The notes beneath the pieces were generated by a model that saw only the letters and a program-made list of their open reading frames with translations, was not told the DNA's origin and searched no databases. A DNA stretch of 64,000 bases. Origin: Geomonas ferrireducens (GTDB lineage Bacteria > Desulfobacterota > Desulfuromonadia > Geobacterales > Geobacteraceae). This document shows positions 51,435-60,821 of this stretch, one piece after another. The DNA lies in the NCBI RefSeq assembly GCF_004917065.1, contig NZ_SSYA01000002.1, positions 659,897-723,896 on the forward strand, read 5' to 3'. A program made the translations under genes and the position numbers. The first letter of the stretch is position 1. Each line of letters begins with the position of its first letter.

Positions 51435-52646
51435 CTATCGCTCGTCTTCTCCTGCGTGCCCCGTATCGCCCTCACCAACCCGGTAACCCGTCATCTCCAG
51501 ATAACCCGAACCGTTCGGGCTTCCCTGCAGTCCCTTGATCGCCACAGCCCCCTCCCAATAGCGGAAACCTGTTCTGAGTTCCTGGTCCGGAAGCCTCGGC
51601 ACGACCTCCAGTGCGAGGTGTGCCAAGGGGACGCGCAATCTCCAGAGTGCAGGATAGCGCGCACCGCTTTCCGGGCTGGTCCACCAGGATGCGACTTCAA
51701 GCCGCACTTCTTCCCGCCTGAGCGTCCTGGTGCCGCCATCGGCCGCCACAAGCGTGCCGCCGGAGAAAGGATCGCTGCTGCCGTCGCGGCGCCTTAACTG
51801 GTAAAACATAAGGTCCCGGCCGTCGTCAAGGTGCAGGGCGAACCAGTCCCACCCGACCTGTCCCGATTCAAGCGCCGAGGTGCTCCACTCCCGGTCCAGC
51901 CAGGAAAGCCCCTGCACCGTGAAGCGCTCCCCGCCTACGCGGATGACGCCGGCAGTAGACAGTCTCGGGACCGAGTAGTAATACGAGGCATTGCCCGGGG
52001 TGGCGCTCTTCCTGCTGAGCCCCCCCTCCCCGTTCAAGATCTCAGGTTTAACGGCGGTGAGATCGAGGTCTATGGCCATGTCGCGGTCCGCGGCGCTAAG
52101 GCGCACGCCCCACGGGCCCGCCTTGAACTGCCGTGCACTCCAGTCCTCCAGATGCACGGCAAAGGGGTCACCGGCGGCCCCGGCAAGCCCGAGCGCAGCA
52201 CGACTGAAGCGTTCGGCAAAATGAAAGCGTTTGCCGTTGACGTCGGTGACCGCGAAGTGGGCCATGAATACGTCGTTGGCACCCCAGGCTGATCCCCTTT
52301 TGGCGGCATGAGGGGTGAGAGCGGTTGAGAAAAAGGTGAGTTGGTAACCGAAACGGCGCCCGTCGGCTCCGGTCAGGTTGCCGGTGAAGTACCACCACTC
52401 GTTTCGGAAGCCCGGATGCGGCCCGTGGTCCGCCGGAAACGTGAAGTGCCGTGGTTTCTCCGCTCTAAAGTAACCGGGATCGGCACTCCCCCCGAGCGCC
52501 TGGCTCACGCTGAGCCCGCCTTCCTCAAGAGCGCCCCTGGTCCGGTTCTGGGTCTGACGAAGGGCAAGAAGCGCCGCAAGCACGAGGAGAGCGGCGCAAA
52601 AGGCGCGCTTCCACCAGACCTTGAAACTTCCGGCGTCACGGCGCAT
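51435..52646 (-). CDS. AttH-like lipocalin-domain secreted protein
   Basis: A 403-residue protein of the AttH/CrtC (hydroxyneurosporene dehydrogenase-like, lipocalin-like) family. N-terminal membrane anchor (RAFCAALLVLAALLAL), then FRNEWWYFTGNLTGADGRRFGYQLTFF and later LDREWSTSALESGQVGWDWFALHL, the family's two hallmark strands. In AttEFGH loci it works with an ABC transporter of LolCDE type. Here the ATPase and permease genes sit directly upstream in the same operon. It starts one base after the permease stop with GGAGGACT as ribosome site. Ligand unknown. Confidence 0.82.
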   Translation of the reverse strand: MRRDAGSFKVWWKRAFCAALLVLAALLALRQTQNRTRGALEEGGLSVSQALGGSADPGYFRAEKPRHFTFPADHGPHPGFRNEWWYFTGNLTGADGRRFGYQLTFFSTALTPHAAKRGSAWGANDVFMAHFAVTDVNGKRFHFAERFSRAALGLAGAAGDPFAVHLEDWSARQFKAGPWGVRLSAADRDMAIDLDLTAVKPEILNGEGGLSRKSATPGNASYYYSVPRLSTAGVIRVGGERFTVQGLSWLDREWSTSALESGQVGWDWFALHLDDGRDLMFYQLRRRDGSSDPFSGGTLVAADGGTRTLRREEVRLEVASWWTSPESGARYPALWRLRVPLAHLALEVVPRLPDQELRTGFRYWEGAVAIKGLQGSPNGSGYLEMTGYRVGEGDTGHAGEDER

Positions 52647-52647
52647 G

Positions 52648-55182
52648 TCAGTCCTCCTCCTTGAGCGCAAGCGCGGGAGAAGTGCGTGCGATCCTTAAGG
52701 ACGGGTAGATCCCTGCGATAAGGGCGGCGCTCAGGGAAAGCAGGAGCGCTTCCGCGAGTTCGCCAGGCGTCACCGCAAACTGCATGGTCCATCCGAAGGA
52801 GCGCAGGTTAATCACGTAGATGAGCACCAGCGCCTCTATGATCCCAAGCGGCAACGAGAGAACACCGGCGATGGTGCCGATGATCGCGGTTTCGCCGCAA
52901 ATCACCCCCCAGACCTGCCCCGGAGTGAGCCCCACCGCACGCATCACGGCCAGCTCCCTCGCCCGCTCAACCTGCATCGCCATGAGGGCCGAGAGTATCC
53001 CCACGAAGGCGACCAGCATGGTGAGCATGCGCAAGACGCCCGTGATGGCAAAGGTGCGGTCGAAAATCTCCACGGTAGCCCGGCGGAGCTCGCCGTTGGA
53101 GATCACGGTCACCTCCTCCCCACGCACCTGTTCAAGCACCATGGTCCGCAGCTGCTCCGGTTGCATCCCCTTCAAGGCGGTAAAGGACATGCCGTCGACG
53201 CTTTCGTCCTTGAAGTTATCCACGTAGGCGCGCCGACTCATGATGACGATGCCCGCATCGCTTCCGTAGTCGTAGATGATGCCTGCGATCGGAAAGCGCT
53301 TCGGACCGCGGGCGGTGCGAAGGGTGACGCTGTCACCGGGTCCCACGTGATGACGGTAGCTGTAAGGCTCGGAAACGAGAACCGCCTCTCCGCGGCTGTA
53401 GCGCCCCCATATCTGCGCAGGGTCCCCTTTCTTGAAGGGATAGCGCGCGAAGGTGCGCTCAGGTACCTCGACCGAGAAGATCTCGGTACCCCCTTGCGCC
53501 CCCTCGATCTGTACGCGCCGCGAAAGGGTAACCTGGGCCTTGTCCTTAAGCGACAAGAGGCGGTGCACCAAGGCGGGGTCGAGCGGTGGACGGTAGCGCC
53601 CGCCACCGCGATCGGCGGAGGTGAGGTAGATATCGGCCTGCAGCCAATCGTGCAGCCAGTTCTGCACGGTAAGGCGGAAGCCCCCCACCATGATGCCGAC
53701 GCCGATACCGGCCGCGACCGCTACGACCAACGCGGCCGTCGCAACCCCGGTACGGGAAAGCGAAGCCGCCACGCCGCGTGCAGCCATCCTGCCGATGGAG
53801 CCGAGAAATGGGGTGACCAGAGGGAGAAGCAGCGAGGTGATAAGCAGCACGGCGGCGGGAACGAGCAGCGTGTACCCGATGATGAGGATGAAGAGCCCGA
53901 CGAAGCCGCCGACTATGCCTCCATGCTCGAAAAGAAGAAGAGCGCCGCCGCACAGGAGCAATAAGACTCCGAAAGCGGCCGCGCGCGGCACCCTTTTTCT
54001 TTGACGCGACTCGACCACGGAACGGGAAAGCACGGCGCGCGGCGGCGCGGAAGTCGCCTCCAACGCTGCCGGGACGGCCGCGGCAAGCGTTGCGACCACG
54101 CCGAGCAGGGCGCCCTTGACGAACGTGCCTGGCAGAAGCGGCGCACCGCGCACCTCGGTAACGAAGTAGAGGTCGTTGATGGTCCTGGTGACAAGCCTGG
54201 TGAGCTCAGAGCCGAGCAGAAAACCGGCGAAGAGGCCGACCACTGTACCGGCGACGCCGATGATGAGCGCCTCCACGCAGATCATGGAGAAGACCTCGGC
54301 ACGGCTCACGCCCAGGGCCCGCAGCATCCCGATCAGGCGCCGCCTGCGTATCACCGAGAAGGTCATCGTGTTGTAGATCAGGAACATCCCGACGACAAGG
54401 GCAAGGAGGCTCATCGCGGTCAAGTTGAGCCGGAAGGCGCGCGTCAGCCGGTCCAGCGCACCGGCCTTCGCACCGGCGGGGACGATGCCCGCCCCGGCCG
54501 GGAGCGCGGACCGCACCTGACGGAGCATCACCTCTCCCCCCTCCCCTTCCGGAACCACCAGGTCGATGCGGGAGAGGCGTCCGGCCTGCCCCAAAAGCTC
54601 CTGGGCCGTAGCGATGTCGCAGACCAGCACCGAGGCGAGTGCTGCCCGGCTCACGGGGTCGGGAGGCTCGAGGAACCCGGCGAGGTGGAGTTCGCGCTTC
54701 GCCCCGGCGACCGCGGCAGGGAAACGGGCTCCGCGCGTCAAACGGCGCTCCGCAGCAGTCTCGCGCAGCATGAGCACCGCACCGGGCCTGGTCATCAGGT
54801 CGGTGAGGACGCCTTTGTCGGTGAAGCGCGAGGAGAAGGAGCGAATGGGCGGTTCGGAGAAGGGATCGATACCGATCAGTTGGAAGGTAACGCCGGAGAG
54901 CTGCAGGTGGCCGGTCACGACGGGAGCAGCACCACGCAAACGAAGTTCGACGCGGAGGCGACGGTAGAGATCCTCGGGAAGCCCGGTCGGGCCGCCCACG
55001 ATCTGGTGCGTCGCACGTCCGGCGACGGTCTCGGCGGCGATGCGGAAGGCGCGCTGGGCGGATTCGTTGGCGCGGTCCACCGCAGTCACGACGGCTACGC
55101 CGAGGGCGACCCCAAGCACGGCGAGGACGGCAAGCCAGGGGTGCCGCATGACGTTGCGCATCCCGGCACGCCAAAGGATCAT
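52648..55182 (-). CDS. AttF/G-like double FtsX ABC permease
   Basis: An 844-residue permease with two MacB/FtsX modules in tandem: helix and periplasmic domain 1, three helices around residues 250-360 ([41 protein letters not shown]), helices about 400-460, periplasmic domain 2, and the last three helices ([23 protein letters not shown] and so on). In some species two genes (AttF and AttG) encode this; here they are one chain. The 4-bp overlap with the ATPase gene couples translation. Confidence 0.85.
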   Translation of the reverse strand: MILWRAGMRNVMRHPWLAVLAVLGVALGVAVVTAVDRANESAQRAFRIAAETVAGRATHQIVGGPTGLPEDLYRRLRVELRLRGAAPVVTGHLQLSGVTFQLIGIDPFSEPPIRSFSSRFTDKGVLTDLMTRPGAVLMLRETAAERRLTRGARFPAAVAGAKRELHLAGFLEPPDPVSRAALASVLVCDIATAQELLGQAGRLSRIDLVVPEGEGGEVMLRQVRSALPAGAGIVPAGAKAGALDRLTRAFRLNLTAMSLLALVVGMFLIYNTMTFSVIRRRRLIGMLRALGVSRAEVFSMICVEALIIGVAGTVVGLFAGFLLGSELTRLVTRTINDLYFVTEVRGAPLLPGTFVKGALLGVVATLAAAVPAALEATSAPPRAVLSRSVVESRQRKRVPRAAAFGVLLLLCGGALLLFEHGGIVGGFVGLFILIIGYTLLVPAAVLLITSLLLPLVTPFLGSIGRMAARGVAASLSRTGVATAALVVAVAAGIGVGIMVGGFRLTVQNWLHDWLQADIYLTSADRGGGRYRPPLDPALVHRLLSLKDKAQVTLSRRVQIEGAQGGTEIFSVEVPERTFARYPFKKGDPAQIWGRYSRGEAVLVSEPYSYRHHVGPGDSVTLRTARGPKRFPIAGIIYDYGSDAGIVIMSRRAYVDNFKDESVDGMSFTALKGMQPEQLRTMVLEQVRGEEVTVISNGELRRATVEIFDRTFAITGVLRMLTMLVAFVGILSALMAMQVERARELAVMRAVGLTPGQVWGVICGETAIIGTIAGVLSLPLGIIEALVLIYVINLRSFGWTMQFAVTPGELAEALLLSLSAALIAGIYPSLRIARTSPALALKEED

Positions 55183-55886
55183 GACCGGGTACCCGCCTCG
55201 GCCTCGACCAGCACCCCGTTTCTGATGGTGAGCACGCGGTCGGCAAGTGCGGCCACCTCGCCGCTGTGCGTCACGAGGACGAGCGTGGTCCCCGAAGGCC
55301 TGAGCAGACGCTGGAAAAGGTCGAGCACCTGGCGCCCCGTGTCCGCATCCAGGTTTCCGGTCGGTTCATCGGCAAGCACCAGTTTCGGCTCGTGCACGAG
55401 GGCTCGGGCCACGGCGACGCGCTGCTGTTCTCCGCCGGAGAGACGATCCGGGAAGGCGCCCGCGCGGTCGGCAAGGCCTACGGCGTCAAGGAGCTCGCGG
55501 GCACGGGTCTTGTGCAATTCGGTGAGCTGGCCGGAAAGTTCAAGGGGAAGGAGGATGTTCTCGAGAACGGTGAGGGTCGGTATCAGGTTGTAGAACTGGA
55601 AGACGAAGCCGATATGGTAGCGACGGAAAAGGGTGCGTTCCCGCTCACTCATGCGGTTCAGCGCACGCCCCTCGATCAGGACCTCGCCGCGGTCGGGGAG
55701 ATCGATGCCGCTTAGCAGGTTCAAGAGGGTGGATTTCCCGGAACCGCTCCGTCCCAGGAGAAACACCCATTCTCCTGGCGTGATGGCGAGCTCCGCGTCG
55801 CGAAAGACCACGCGCTCGCGGTCCCCCTCGACGAAGCTCTTGCCGATCCCCTGCAGTTCAACAATCGGTTCTGCCATCACACCCAT
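55179..55886 (-). CDS. AttE-like ABC transporter ATP-binding protein
   Basis: A 235-residue LolD-type ATPase: [76 protein letters not shown]. First gene of the operon with permease and AttH-like protein. The start may be the ATG at 55886 or the next ATG at 55877. Confidence 0.9.
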   Translation of the reverse strand: MGVMAEPIVELQGIGKSFVEGDRERVVFRDAELAITPGEWVFLLGRSGSGKSTLLNLLSGIDLPDRGEVLIEGRALNRMSERERTLFRRYHIGFVFQFYNLIPTLTVLENILLPLELSGQLTELHKTRARELLDAVGLADRAGAFPDRLSGGEQQRVAVARALVHEPKLVLADEPTGNLDADTGRQVLDLFQRLLRPSGTTLVLVTHSGEVAALADRVLTIRNGVLVEAEAGTRS

Positions 55887-55925
55887 CCCCGGGGTCGCAT
55901 CGAAGCGTGTCGCATCGCTCCTGCC

Positions 55926-56843
55926 TCAGTTCCCTTCTTTGGACTGAAGGGCCTCCTGCTGGGCCCGCTCCAGGCGCTTGTTGCTGAGGTAAGCCGGTTT
56001 GTCGATCTCCTTCAACTGACGGGGGTATTTCGCGGTCAGGTCGTACCAGCGGCTGAGGCGCTGCTCGAAGCGTTCCTTCTCGGGATACTTCATGGTTTCC
56101 AGATAGGTCTGCAGTGCGAGGTAGTAGCGCATGGTGTTTCGCTCCACCGCGCCGCGCACCCCTTCGATGTACTCCTGCTTCCCCTCTTGCCCCACCATGG
56201 TGAAGCCGACCTTGTCGCGCCCGAGTGTCGCGAAGTAGGTCTTGATCGCCATGCGCGCCATGGTGCCGTGACTGTAGGTGTAGCTGAAATGGAGGAAAGT
56301 CCTCTGCCCGTCAAGCGGCACCGCCTGGACCCCGATCCGGTGGTCCTTCGTTCCGAGAGGTCCCTCGTCCCCCACGAGGTTCAGTTCGAGGTACTGGGGC
56401 TGGCTTGCCGCGACCTTGAAGGAGAGCTTCAGCGGATAGGCGTCGGAGGGGGGTTGGAAGTACTTGCGGCCACTGTAGAGGGTTAGCTGGGCATTCTGCT
56501 TTACCTTACGGTAAATGCACGCCTTGATGTTGATATGCAGCGGAGTGATCTCGCACCACGCCGCCGGGGACTGCAGCGCGTCGCGCACCACCTCGAAGGG
56601 GAAATGGAAGATGCCATACATGTCCACCCGAACCGAATCATGCCCCTCCTTCGACTCGAGGAAGATGGGTGCGCCGAACTGATTCTTGTCGAGCTTCGTC
56701 TTGATCTCACCGTACTTGGCGAGGAGCGCGTGCTCCCCGGTCTGCTCCGTGTCCGCAGCCCAACCGGTGCCGTACAGGAACGCGACGACAAACAAGACGA
56801 CAGCGACAAGGCAAACCCGTTGAAAACGTCCAGCCATACCCAT
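55926..56843 (-). CDS. Secreted START/SRPBCC-like lipid-binding protein
   Basis: A 305-residue protein with a signal peptide (MGMAGRFQRVCLVAVVLFVVAFLYGTGWAA) and a helix-grip-like body (RVDMYGIFHFPFEVVRDALQSPAAWCEITPLHINIKACIYRK) characteristic of the bacterial START/SRPBCC-type proteins. It may carry a hydrophobic ligand in the periplasm. It precedes the AttEFGH-like genes by 39 bp and follows the AI-2E gene by about 38 bp, so all five lie on one transcript. Confidence 0.65.
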   Translation of the reverse strand: MGMAGRFQRVCLVAVVLFVVAFLYGTGWAADTEQTGEHALLAKYGEIKTKLDKNQFGAPIFLESKEGHDSVRVDMYGIFHFPFEVVRDALQSPAAWCEITPLHINIKACIYRKVKQNAQLTLYSGRKYFQPPSDAYPLKLSFKVAASQPQYLELNLVGDEGPLGTKDHRIGVQAVPLDGQRTFLHFSYTYSHGTMARMAIKTYFATLGRDKVGFTMVGQEGKQEYIEGVRGAVERNTMRYYLALQTYLETMKYPEKERFEQRLSRWYDLTAKYPRQLKEIDKPAYLSNKRLERAQQEALQSKEGN

Positions 56844-56881
56844 GTGCCACCCCCCTTTATCGCCCCCCACCAGCGTCCACA

Positions 56882-57946
56882 TCACGGGATCCCCCCCTGG
56901 TCGGCCGCCTCCACATTGGAAACCGCATCATCCCACATGGAGAAAAGGACGGCGAAGATCACCGGGCCGACTATCAGCCCTAAAATCCCCATGCTGACCA
57001 CCCCGCAGAGAGCTCCGAGGACCACGGCGAGCGTGGAGATGTCGCTGGAGGCGCCGATGGCGAGGGGCCGAATAGCGTTGTCGGCAAAACCGACGAAGAG
57101 AATGCACCAGGCCGCGAGAAGCGCCGCCGCAAGATAGGATCCACCGAGCGCTATGAATGCCGCCACAGGAACCCAGATGACTCCGGTGCCGACCACGGGA
57201 ACCAGCGCCGCTATCGCGGTGAGAGTCCCGAAAAAGATCGGTGCGGGGACGCCGGCCGCCCAGTACCCAACGCCGGCAAGCACCCCTTGCGAGGCACAGG
57301 TAAGGACGGTGCCGACAACAACCGCCGTGGTGATGGAGCGGACCTCGCCGGCGAACTGCTGCGCCTTACGGGGATCAGGGGCGAGCCTGCCGATGCAGAT
57401 GGAAACGAACCGGTCACCGTCACGGTAGACAAAGAAGAGGATGAACAGGGCGATGAGCAGGGTGCCGAGGAAGCTCATCATGTTGCGCGCGAGATCTCCG
57501 GCAAGTCCCAAGATGATGCCGGAGCTGCTGGTGGCGACCTTCCCCCCGATGGCGGCCAGATCGACGCCGAAACGATCGACGAGGGCCATGATATTCTGGG
57601 CGAAGGGGAATTGGCCGATGGCAGTGCTCCCGCTCCTGGCGATGGTGCTGAAAAGCTGCTCCGCCTGCTGGTACCAGTCCGGGGCGTGGACGGCGGCGGT
57701 CACCACCAGTGCGGTAACGGGGAGAACGAAGCAGACCGCAACCGCAAGCACCATGAGCCCCGCAGAGCGCCCTTCGCGCCCGTTTAAAAGGCGCAGCAGC
57801 CGATGGTAGTGAGGCATGGTGGCGATGCCAATGATGAGCGCCCAGGCGATGGGCTTCAGGACAGGAACGGCGAGCAGCACGATAAGAACGACGGCGCCTG
57901 CCGTGGCTAGCGCCGCCAGGATGCTTAGGTAAGTTTTTCTATCCAT
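56882..57946 (-). CDS. AI-2E transporter family (PerM/TqsA-like) membrane protein
   Basis: A 354-residue protein with about eight helices. VLIVLLAVPVLKPIAWALIIGI at the N-terminus and VLGALCGVVSMGILGLIVGPVIFAVLF at the C-terminus belong to the AI-2E/UPF0118 family. Members include the quorum-signal exporter TqsA and sodium-proton antiporters, so the substrate is open. It heads the five-gene row. Confidence 0.85.
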   Translation of the reverse strand: MDRKTYLSILAALATAGAVVLIVLLAVPVLKPIAWALIIGIATMPHYHRLLRLLNGREGRSAGLMVLAVAVCFVLPVTALVVTAAVHAPDWYQQAEQLFSTIARSGSTAIGQFPFAQNIMALVDRFGVDLAAIGGKVATSSSGIILGLAGDLARNMMSFLGTLLIALFILFFVYRDGDRFVSICIGRLAPDPRKAQQFAGEVRSITTAVVVGTVLTCASQGVLAGVGYWAAGVPAPIFFGTLTAIAALVPVVGTGVIWVPVAAFIALGGSYLAAALLAAWCILFVGFADNAIRPLAIGASSDISTLAVVLGALCGVVSMGILGLIVGPVIFAVLFSMWDDAVSNVEAADQGGIP

Positions 57947-58062
57947 CGGTCTCCCTTTGAAGGTGCAGGTAGTGTCGGGACTGCGAGGAAAATCGGGAAA
58001 CGCCGCGTGGACGTTCGCGCCGCAGGTTGGTGTGCCCGCTGCGGCGCGTCATCAAACGGGCC

Positions 58063-58347
58063 TCAGCGGGTGGTCTCTATTTTGCGCCCCTTCTCGTCGG
58101 TCGGTGCCGCCGGACGCTGCACCCCTTCAGGCTGCACCGACTGCTCCGTCTGGAAGGAAGGACGCTCGTTACGCTCGTTGCCGAGGGCAGGCGCCTCTTC
58201 GGTCACTTTCCAGTTTTTCCCCACCGGCACTGAGAGTTCCTTCGGCTGTGCCACCTGGTTTGGCGGGGCCTGCTTTGTTTCATAGAGGGCGCAGGCGGTG
58301 AGTGAGGAAATAAGGATCGCTAGGATGATAAGGCGTGCGTGTGTCAT
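58063..58347 (-). CDS. Small hypothetical lipoprotein, 94 aa
   Basis: The ATG at 58347 with AGGAG upstream starts a lipoprotein signal MTHARLIILAILISSLTAC (lipobox LTAC), followed by a proline- and glutamate-rich, probably disordered tail. No family known. It lies between the AI-2E gene and a second lipoprotein gene. Confidence 0.6.
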   Translation of the reverse strand: MTHARLIILAILISSLTACALYETKQAPPNQVAQPKELSVPVGKNWKVTEEAPALGNERNERPSFQTEQSVQPEGVQRPAAPTDEKGRKIETTR

Positions 58348-58624
58348 GACGGGACTCCTAAAAGATGTGCTGCCGTTCAAGCTGAATCAGGTTGCCTGGA
58401 AGCGTTCGGTCTGCTTTCTTTACATCGTCCTTGTGTCAGTAAGCATAGCAAGGGAGAGAAATAATTAAAAGTTTGTTTTTGAACGCACCGACAAATTCAG
58501 CTGCAAAAGCGGCAAATCCAGTCGATTCACACGTCAAAAGGCACACCGAAGTTTCAATGAGCGATGAAAGCAAAAAGGAACGCTCAATTATGGCAAAGAA
58601 CCGGCCACGGTCAACACGGACTGA

Positions 58625-59326
58625 TCACATCGCCTTGAAATCGGCAAGCGGCAGCACAGTCATGCCGGTCAGATCGGGGCGTAGCGTCCCCTCCTCGACC
58701 GGCGCGTTCAGCTGCGGCTCATCGAAGACGATGCGCGCCTCGGCGCCGGAAGCGTCGCGGATGGTGATGGTTTCAGGGAACGCGATCCCCTCCACCGCCT
58801 GGTACCCCTCGTAGTGCACCTCATTTCCGGAAGCGGTGACCTTTTTCTCGAGCATACCTGTCTGATCGAAATGATAGGTCGTCCCGGCGTCGGTCATGGT
58901 GTATCGGGGAGGAGCCGGAAGAGGCACGGGAGACGGAGCCATCACCCACCTGAGGAGCTGGATGCTCTTCAGCGCGCTCGCCTCGGGCAGTTCCGAGAGG
59001 GCACCCGTGTAGGCCAACTGGCGGGAAGGGACAACGCAGGTGAAGCGGTCGTTCCCGCCGAAGGCCTCGAGAATGGTCTGGCCGAAGGGAGAAAGGATGG
59101 CCAAATGGTAGAGGTCGGGTGCCTGGTAGATTAGATACCCGCGCCCCGCGCTGCTCCGCCCGGCCGAAGAAGCGCTTATGCTGACCGACGACTGGAGTGT
59201 CTCGACGCTACGCCCCGGGATAAGCCCCGTGAGCGGTTTTCGGGCAGTCGCACAGCCGAAAAGCTGCACTGCGAGAAGTGAAAGAAGGAAGATACGACCA
59301 AGCGTCCGACGGTACACGATGTTCAC
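58625..59326 (-). CDS. LolB-like outer-membrane lipoprotein
   Basis: A 233-residue lipoprotein. From a GTG at 59326 (preceded by GGAGAG) it begins VNIVYRRTLGRIFLLSLLAVQLFGC, with lipobox LFGC. The body alternates beta strands (SAGRGYLIYQAPDLYHLAILSPFGQTILEAFGGN) typical of the LolB/YfiO-neighbour lipoprotein-insertion family or of DUF4292. This role, receiving lipoproteins at the outer membrane, is inferred from weak similarity. The longer frame starting at 59425 is rejected since the signal peptide would be internal. Confidence 0.6.
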   Translation of the reverse strand: MNIVYRRTLGRIFLLSLLAVQLFGCATARKPLTGLIPGRSVETLQSSVSISASSAGRSSAGRGYLIYQAPDLYHLAILSPFGQTILEAFGGNDRFTCVVPSRQLAYTGALSELPEASALKSIQLLRWVMAPSPVPLPAPPRYTMTDAGTTYHFDQTGMLEKKVTASGNEVHYEGYQAVEGIAFPETITIRDASGAEARIVFDEPQLNAPVEEGTLRPDLTGMTVLPLADFKAM

Positions 59327-59428
59327 GATAAATCTCTCCAGTATTCCGCGCCCCCTAGCAATGGTTTGTCCTGGAATTTCCCGAGGAACCACGTCTCTGC
59401 AGCATTGGAGCAGTGACATGCCCAAGCG

Positions 59429-59463
59429 TCCCCCCCTTTGCGAAGGGGGGACAGGGGGATTTG
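59429..59463. repeat. Dispersed C7/G7 palindrome, copy 4
   Basis: TCCCCCCCTTTGCGAAGGGG plus ACAGGGGGATTTG, between two minus-strand genes. Confidence 0.85.
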
Positions 59464-59548
59464 CAGTTTATTAGCGCGCCTAACCTCTAAAAACAGTTAA
59501 ACCTAAAGCAGCTGTGTTGATTGGAACGACAAGGTGTGCGCTCCCCCC

Positions 59549-60793
59549 TCACCCAACCTCCGGCGGTTCAGCGAGCGCCATATCCTCAGCCACGAACCGG
59601 CCGCAGATGAAACAGAAAACGCCGGCCAGCGCCATTACCATCGGCGTCGTCAAAAGCGCGTTTCTCAGCCCCCAGAGATCGGAGAACCAGCCGAGGATCG
59701 ACGGGGAGACCGCATCTCCCAGGGCATGGATGAAGAAGATGTTCACCGCGAAGGCCATGGCGCGCACCGCGGGGTTCGTCACGTTGATGATCACCGTGTT
59801 GAGCGGACCTGTGTTCAGAAAAAGGAAAAACTCGGCAACGAAGATGGCCGCCATGCAGGCGGGGACGCCCGGCGCCATTATGGCCCAGGCGGCAAAGGGG
59901 GCGCCGATGAAGAACCCCCAGCCGGAAACAAGCAGGTACCCCTTGCTGCTTTTCTTCTGCCAGCGGTCCCCGAGCACCCCGCCGACGAGGGTGCCGAGAA
60001 TGCCGGCCACCACGGTCGTCGCACCGAACATCAGGTTCGCCTTCTCGACGTTCAGCGCATGGGTGCGGAACAAAAAGGTGGGGATCCACTGGGCGAGCCC
60101 GCCGATGGCGAAGGTCATCGCCGCCATGGCAAGGGTGTTGGTGACGAAAGAACGGTTGTGGAAGAGCTGCAGGTACGCGCCCATCCCCTTTTCGGTCTGC
60201 GGGGCATCCGGATCGACGCGGCGCTCCGGGGCGCGCAGAAACCACAGCGGCAAAGCGACCAAGAGCCCTGGAAGCCCCACCATGAGAAATGCGTAGTGCC
60301 AGCCGAAGCGCTGCCCCAGCACGCCACCCATGAGGTATCCGAGGGCGCTCCCCACGGGGATGGCGACGTAAAACCAGGAAAGGACGCTGCCGCGCTTTTC
60401 CTTCTCGAAAAAGTCCGCAATGAGCCCGGGGGAGACCGTTCCGAAGCTCGCCTCCCCTACCCCGACGGTGGCGCGGGCCGCGAGAAGCGAACGATACCCG
60501 GGGGCGAAACCGGCAAGGATTGTGGCGAAGCTCCAGATGATCAAGCCGCTCGAGGCGAGGCGGACGCGGTTCCAGTGATCGCCGAGCCAGCCGAAGACAG
60601 GCGCGATCAGCATATAGCTCAGCATGAAGGCGCTGCCTAGAAAACCGAGTTCCGTGTCGCTTATGCCGAAATCGGCCTTGATCAGCGGGAACACGGCGAA
60701 AAGGACCTGCCGGTCGATGTAGTTGAGCAGGTTCACTGCAAGGAGAAGCCCCAGGGCATAGCGGCGATAGGCAGGGGATATGGCTACCTTCAT
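59549..60793 (-). CDS. MFS transporter (Spinster-like)
   Basis: A 414-residue, 12-helix major facilitator. LLLAVNLLNYIDRQVLFAVFPLI and the loop-2/3 motif GWLGDHWNRVRLASSG are in place, as is the repeat at RFGWHYAFLMVGLPGLL. The N-terminal NYIDRQ signature is typical of the Spns/lysolipid and sialic-acid-like subfamily. The substrate is unknown; the adjacent acyl-CoA/PlsC fusion suggests a lipid link. GGAGG precedes the ATG at 60793. Confidence 0.82.
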   Translation of the reverse strand: MKVAISPAYRRYALGLLLAVNLLNYIDRQVLFAVFPLIKADFGISDTELGFLGSAFMLSYMLIAPVFGWLGDHWNRVRLASSGLIIWSFATILAGFAPGYRSLLAARATVGVGEASFGTVSPGLIADFFEKEKRGSVLSWFYVAIPVGSALGYLMGGVLGQRFGWHYAFLMVGLPGLLVALPLWFLRAPERRVDPDAPQTEKGMGAYLQLFHNRSFVTNTLAMAAMTFAIGGLAQWIPTFLFRTHALNVEKANLMFGATTVVAGILGTLVGGVLGDRWQKKSSKGYLLVSGWGFFIGAPFAAWAIMAPGVPACMAAIFVAEFFLFLNTGPLNTVIINVTNPAVRAMAFAVNIFFIHALGDAVSPSILGWFSDLWGLRNALLTTPMVMALAGVFCFICGRFVAEDMALAEPPEVG

Positions 60794-60821
60794 CAAGAAA
60801 AACCTCCGTCACATCATTGCA

